A DNA stretch of 64,000 nucleotides from Nissolia schottii (Eukaryota > Streptophyta > Magnoliopsida > Fabales > Fabaceae). The notes under the pieces are model-generated. The model did not search any database, had not been told where the DNA came from, and worked only from the letters and a program-made list of their open reading frames with translations. The position numbers and the translations under genes are program-made. The stretch spans positions 295,089 through 359,088 of the forward strand of contig QANU01103327.1 of the NCBI GenBank assembly GCA_003254905.1, written 5' to 3'. Shown here in pieces: positions 61,633 through 64,000 of this stretch. The first letter of the stretch is position 1. Each line of letters starts with the position of its first letter.

Positions 61633-62199
61633 GCATTAATTATCCAGTATCTATTTATGAAGAAGCCTTTCTCCACCACATTAGGATCACAAGCTATGAC
61701 AGAACAGAAGCTCAATTTGAAACCAAATTCAAGTCCAAAACTTGAGGACCTGAATTTGAACTTCCCTTCATCAATCAACTCTCCATCATCAAAAGCTTCC
61801 TTGAGCCTATTTGATGACACAAGCCTAGACTTAAAGCTGGTCTCATCAAATCCCATACCTTCAAGCAGCTATCAAAGTGTATGCACCCTTGACAAGGTGA
61901 AATCTGTCCTAGAGAGGGCAGAGAAAGAGCCCATCGTGAGGAAGAGGGCTTCCTTCTTGAAATCGCCACTCTCGGTGTCGTCGCCATCTTACTCGTCCTC
62001 GTCCTCATCGATCAGGGAGACTCAAGAAGAGGAATTGAGTGAAGAGAATAAGATGAATTCTTCATCTATGGCTGCCGGGTGCCCTGGATGCTTGTCCTAT
62101 GTGTTGATCATGAAGAACAATCCAAAGTGTCCAAGGTGTAACTCTCTTGTATCCAAAGCATTAATTATCCAGTATCTCTTTATGAAGAAGCCTTTCTCC
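61633..62199. repeat. 42-bp direct repeat flanking the captured gene segment
   Basis: 61633-61674 and 62158-62199 are copies of the same LTR segment (GCATTAATTATCCAGTATCT ... CCTTTCTCC), differing at one base. The 5' LTR has this segment once (about 54673-54714). The duplication is far longer than an integrase target duplication. Confidence 0.9.
61675..62157 (+). pseudogene. Captured fragment of a plant EAR-motif/zinc-ribbon gene (GIR1-like family) inside the LTR
   Basis: Within the LTR, an ATG at 61696 opens MTEQKLNLKPNSSPKLEDLN and runs about 154 codons in frame: LNLNFPSSINSPSSK, LDLKLVSSN, YQSVCTLDKVKSVLERAEKE, a Ser-rich stretch, then CPGCLSYVLIMKNNPKCPRC, ending at the return to LTR sequence. 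LNLNF and LDLKL look like EAR-type repression motifs, and CPxC...CPRC is a zinc-ribbon-like pair as in the plant GL2-INTERACTING REPRESSOR-like family (family recalled, not searched). The native C-terminus is missing and replaced by LTR codons. The frame is intact, so the capture is young or under constraint. It sits in U3, upstream of the LTR TATA at about 62207. Confidence 0.75.
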
Positions 62200-63271
62200 C
62201 CTTCACTATAAAAAATGGAACTTGTGAGAAAGAGAACAGGAAAATATGAGAAAAGCAACATAGAGTGTACGGAGAGAATTGATATCCACCATAGAGTGAG
62301 ACTAGAAATCCTAGTGAGAAACTAGAAAGACGGTGTCTTTCATCCTAGTTGGGTGAGATTAAGTATTATCCCCATAGTGTGAGTGAAAACAAATATTGCA
62401 ATCCTACTTTCATAGTGGAGATATTTTCGGACTAAGTCCTGTGGGTTTTTACTTCTCAAGTTGAGGAGGTTTTCCACTGTTAAAAATTTTCAGTGTCAAT
62501 CTTCTATTTTTCTCTCTATATTCTTTTGTCTGCTTATTGCTTCCGAAAGTGCCCAATTTTGCATCAGAATTTGTTCTGATATCAGTAACAGCTAGAAAAA
62601 CTGTATCATCAAGTAGTAACAAAGTATATTTCCTTTGATTGAGAGAAGTTCCTTTAGAATTCCAATTTCTAAGCCCAGAAAGTACTTCAAGTTACCCAAA
62701 TCTTTGAGCATGAGATGCTAAGGATGCTTTGACTTCATTTAGCTTGGTAGGGGAAAGAACCAGCTAAAATGATGTCATCCACGTAGACTAGAATTAGAAC
62801 AAGAGAGTCTCTAAAACCTCTAGTGAATAAGGAATAATCATTCTTAGACTGAATAAAACAAGAAGATACGAGAGCATCAGTAAATTTAGTGAACCATTGC
62901 CTCGAGGCTTGTTTTAAGCCATAGATTGACTTATTTAATTTGCAAACTTGATTCACCCCCTCAAGCATGGTTATCAAAATCACTTGTTCGTAAACTCGTA
63001 CGACTGTACGAGTTTACATTCCTAGGTAGTAAAATCGAGCTAACTCGCATGTAAACTCGTTTTTGGGTAAACTCGGGTAAACTCGCATCACGAGTTTACC
63101 AAATTGTGGGTTTTTTTTTAAGGACAAAACAAGCAAAACGACGTCGTCATTTTGCACGTCTCTGAGTTTTTAGATTTAGGTTTAGTGTTTCAGAGTTGCC
63201 ATTCACAGCTGCGCCTGCAATCGTGCTCCGTTGTGCTCCTCCGTCGTGCTCCGTTGCTAATCCATCGTATA

Positions 63272-63480
63272 TATTTCATCCTTTGCTCAGAGATCTTTCC
63301 TACCAGGGTGCGTGGCCTCTGCATCGCTATCTGTGCTTTAGTGTTTTGGATTGGAGATGTTATCGTCACATACTCGCTTCTTGTGATGCTCAGTACTATG
63401 GGATCTCCTGGATATTTGTGTTCTTGAAGGTTCCAGAAACAAAGGGCATGCCCCTCGAAGTCATCACTAAGCTTGAGTGA
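63272..63480 (+). pseudogene. Captured fragment of a tonoplast monosaccharide transporter gene (TMT/TST)
   Basis: Inside the TIR element, 63272-63394 reads YFILCSEIFPTRVRGLCIAI, CALVFWIGDVIVTYSLLVML and ST. The frame then shifts, and 63395-63477 reads YGISWIFVFLKVPETKGMPL and EVITKLE before a stop. This matches the C-terminal transmembrane region of TMT/TST vacuolar sugar transporters (AEIFPTRVRGLCIAICAL..., then KVPETKGMPLEVI). About a dozen residues that normally lie between ML and SW are missing, which explains the frameshift. Two upstream frames start in unrelated leader sequence. Confidence 0.8.
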
Positions 63481-63550
63481 GTGACATTGTTCCAGAAACA
63501 AAGGTTGTCAGCTCGAAGTAGGCTACTTCTGTCAAGAATGAGTGACATTG
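63431..63550. repeat. 59-60-bp tandem duplication after the transporter fragment
   Basis: TTCCAGAAACAAAGG ... GAGTGACATTG at 63431-63489 is repeated with changes at 63490-63550. The first copy encodes the end of the transporter fragment. Confidence 0.75.
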
Positions 63551-64000
63551 TTTTTTATATACATTTGCTATGCTGGTTGTTCAACACACCGCTTCTCTCT
63601 TGTGTTGATAGATTTTGCTTGTCATTAAGTTTATGTGGAGGACAGGAGGAGGATATGTTTTAGTTCAAACATATGTATTATGCATGATGTATGAATTGAA
63701 CTTAAAAGTCATATATTTCATCTTTATTTGTGCTTTGTTATGGAGTTAAAAGTATTAATGAATTTCAAGTTTTATTAAATATATTTTTGTAGCATAATAG
63801 TTTTTTAAAATTTTTTTTAACATTTTTTTTAATAATGGGTAAATTCATACGAGTTTACGGAGGCTCCATGAGTTTACTTAAACTCTCAAGTTTGATAACC
63901 TTGCCCTCGACGGTAGAGTTCCAAACTGCATAGCCAGGGGGAAGGGACATATATACTTCCTCATGTAAATTACCATTCAAGAAGGCATTAGTTACATCTA

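Larger units (their letters stand above)
54487..62590 (+). mobile_element. Inner Ty1-copia element (Tork/TNT1-like), nested in the outer copia
   Basis: The 5' LTR is 54487-55118 (TGTTGGGAGTCCCT ... CACTACCA), followed by a primer-binding region (TTGATATCAGAGCC), gag-pol remnants, a purine tract (GGAAGAGGGAGATT), and the 3' LTR 59119-62590 (TGTTGGGAGTCCCT ... CAGTAACA). Flanks are GCTAA (54482-54486) and GCTAG (62591-62595), a 5-bp target duplication with one change. The 3' LTR is 3472 bp instead of 632 because it holds a 2338-bp inverted repeat and a 525-bp captured segment. Subtracting both leaves about 609 bp, close to the 5' LTR. Confidence 0.9.
59119..62590 (+). repeat. 3' LTR of the inner copia element, swollen by two insertions
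   Basis: Only 14 bases of the LTR precede the inverted-repeat insertion (59133-61470). LTR sequence resumes at GAAGACCATGACCAATGAAT and is interrupted again by the captured gene segment (61675-62157), flanked by a 42-bp direct repeat. It then runs to 62590. Confidence 0.85.
62962..63903. mobile_element. 942-bp terminal-inverted-repeat element in the outer copia
   Basis: The left end CAAGCATGGTTATCAAA and right end TTTGATAACCTTG are inverted repeats (13 bases with a 4-base gap). CCCT precedes the left end and follows the right end, consistent with a 4-5-bp target duplication; removing the element restores the copia reading VEG-VNQVCKL. Both subterminal regions are dense in GTAAACTCG and its reverse CGAGTTTAC. 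It has no transposase, so it is non-autonomous. The superfamily is uncertain. It carries a host-gene fragment at 63272-63480. Confidence 0.75.
53500..64000 (-). mobile_element. Outer Ty1-copia element (minus strand), split by two later insertions
   Basis: On the minus strand, from 64000 downward: DVTNAFLNGNLHEEVYMSLP and PGYAVWNSTVEG (reverse transcriptase; 64000-63904); interruption by the TIR element; then VCKLNKSIYGLKQASRQW and LVLILVYVDDIILAG (62958-62735) and decayed sequence to 62596; interruption by the inner copia; then RRLSYLQISRPDITFDVKKL (54413-54330), GRKST..-type RNase H sequence and AEYHVMASTASEVIWLIQLL with HIDIDCHFMRDRV (54080-53870). A purine tract (AACTTGAGGGGGTTCA) and an LTR-like AT-rich tail lie at about 53760-53500. 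The 5' part runs off the window. Stops and frameshifts indicate an inactive copy. Confidence 0.8.

Noticed and set aside
61524-61745. 73-codon frame over the LTR and captured-segment junction
   Set aside because: It mixes LTR codons with an out-of-frame reading of the captured gene fragment.

Overview
This window is nuclear DNA from a flowering plant. It is AT-rich, its genes carry GT-AG introns and plant-specific families, and much of it is LTR retrotransposon sequence. Several repeats (a SIRE-like LTR, arrays of AATCGATT palindromes) look leguminous, so a legume is the best guess; that is inference. Bases 29968-30467 are a 500-N assembly gap, and single Ns sit at 24893 and 28090.

Host genes that can be rebuilt exon by exon: (1) an RS2Z-type SR splicing factor on the minus strand (11278-14342, seven coding exons, 300 aa), with a second copy of its 5' leader at the left edge (1-628), implying a tandem paralogue just outside the window; (2) a small conserved plant protein of unknown function (24438-24884); (3) chloroplast ribosomal protein bL28 (30889-32760, three exons, 163 aa); (4) a PAH/lipin-type phosphatidate phosphatase (37262-44510, ten coding exons, 900 aa, catalytic DVDGT); (5) the 5' 301 codons, in eight exons, of a conserved coiled-coil protein of unknown function (46390-53219), whose 3' end is not visible.

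Between them lie decayed mobile elements. A FAR1/FRS (MULE-transposase-derived) pseudogene (2220-9937) is split by a 4.56-kb solo LTR (3656-8210) with a perfect 5-bp target duplication. A related LTR lies at 17344-20680. Both carry a homologous acidic-tailed reading frame. Around 21.7-23.5 kb a SIRE-like LTR interrupts an L1-type LINE. Around 26.8-29.9 kb is a minisatellite-rich repeat, and around 33.9-34.9 kb a degenerate tandem array.

The right end (about 53.5-64 kb) is a nested transposon stack. A minus-strand Ty1-copia element is interrupted by a plus-strand Tork/TNT1-like copia element (54487-62590). The 3' LTR of the inner element contains two further insertions: a 2.34-kb inverted repeat made of two opposed gypsy LTR-gag segments (59133-61470), and a 483-bp fragment of a plant EAR-motif/zinc-ribbon regulatory gene (61675-62157). 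The outer copia is hit again by a 0.94-kb terminal-inverted-repeat element (62962-63903) carrying an exon-like piece of a tonoplast sugar transporter gene. Two independent host-gene captures plus a long hairpin within 5 kb are the most unusual content here. The other notable signals are an in-frame exon duplication in the SR gene and several arrays of short perfect palindromes, each with its own sequence, in different repeats.
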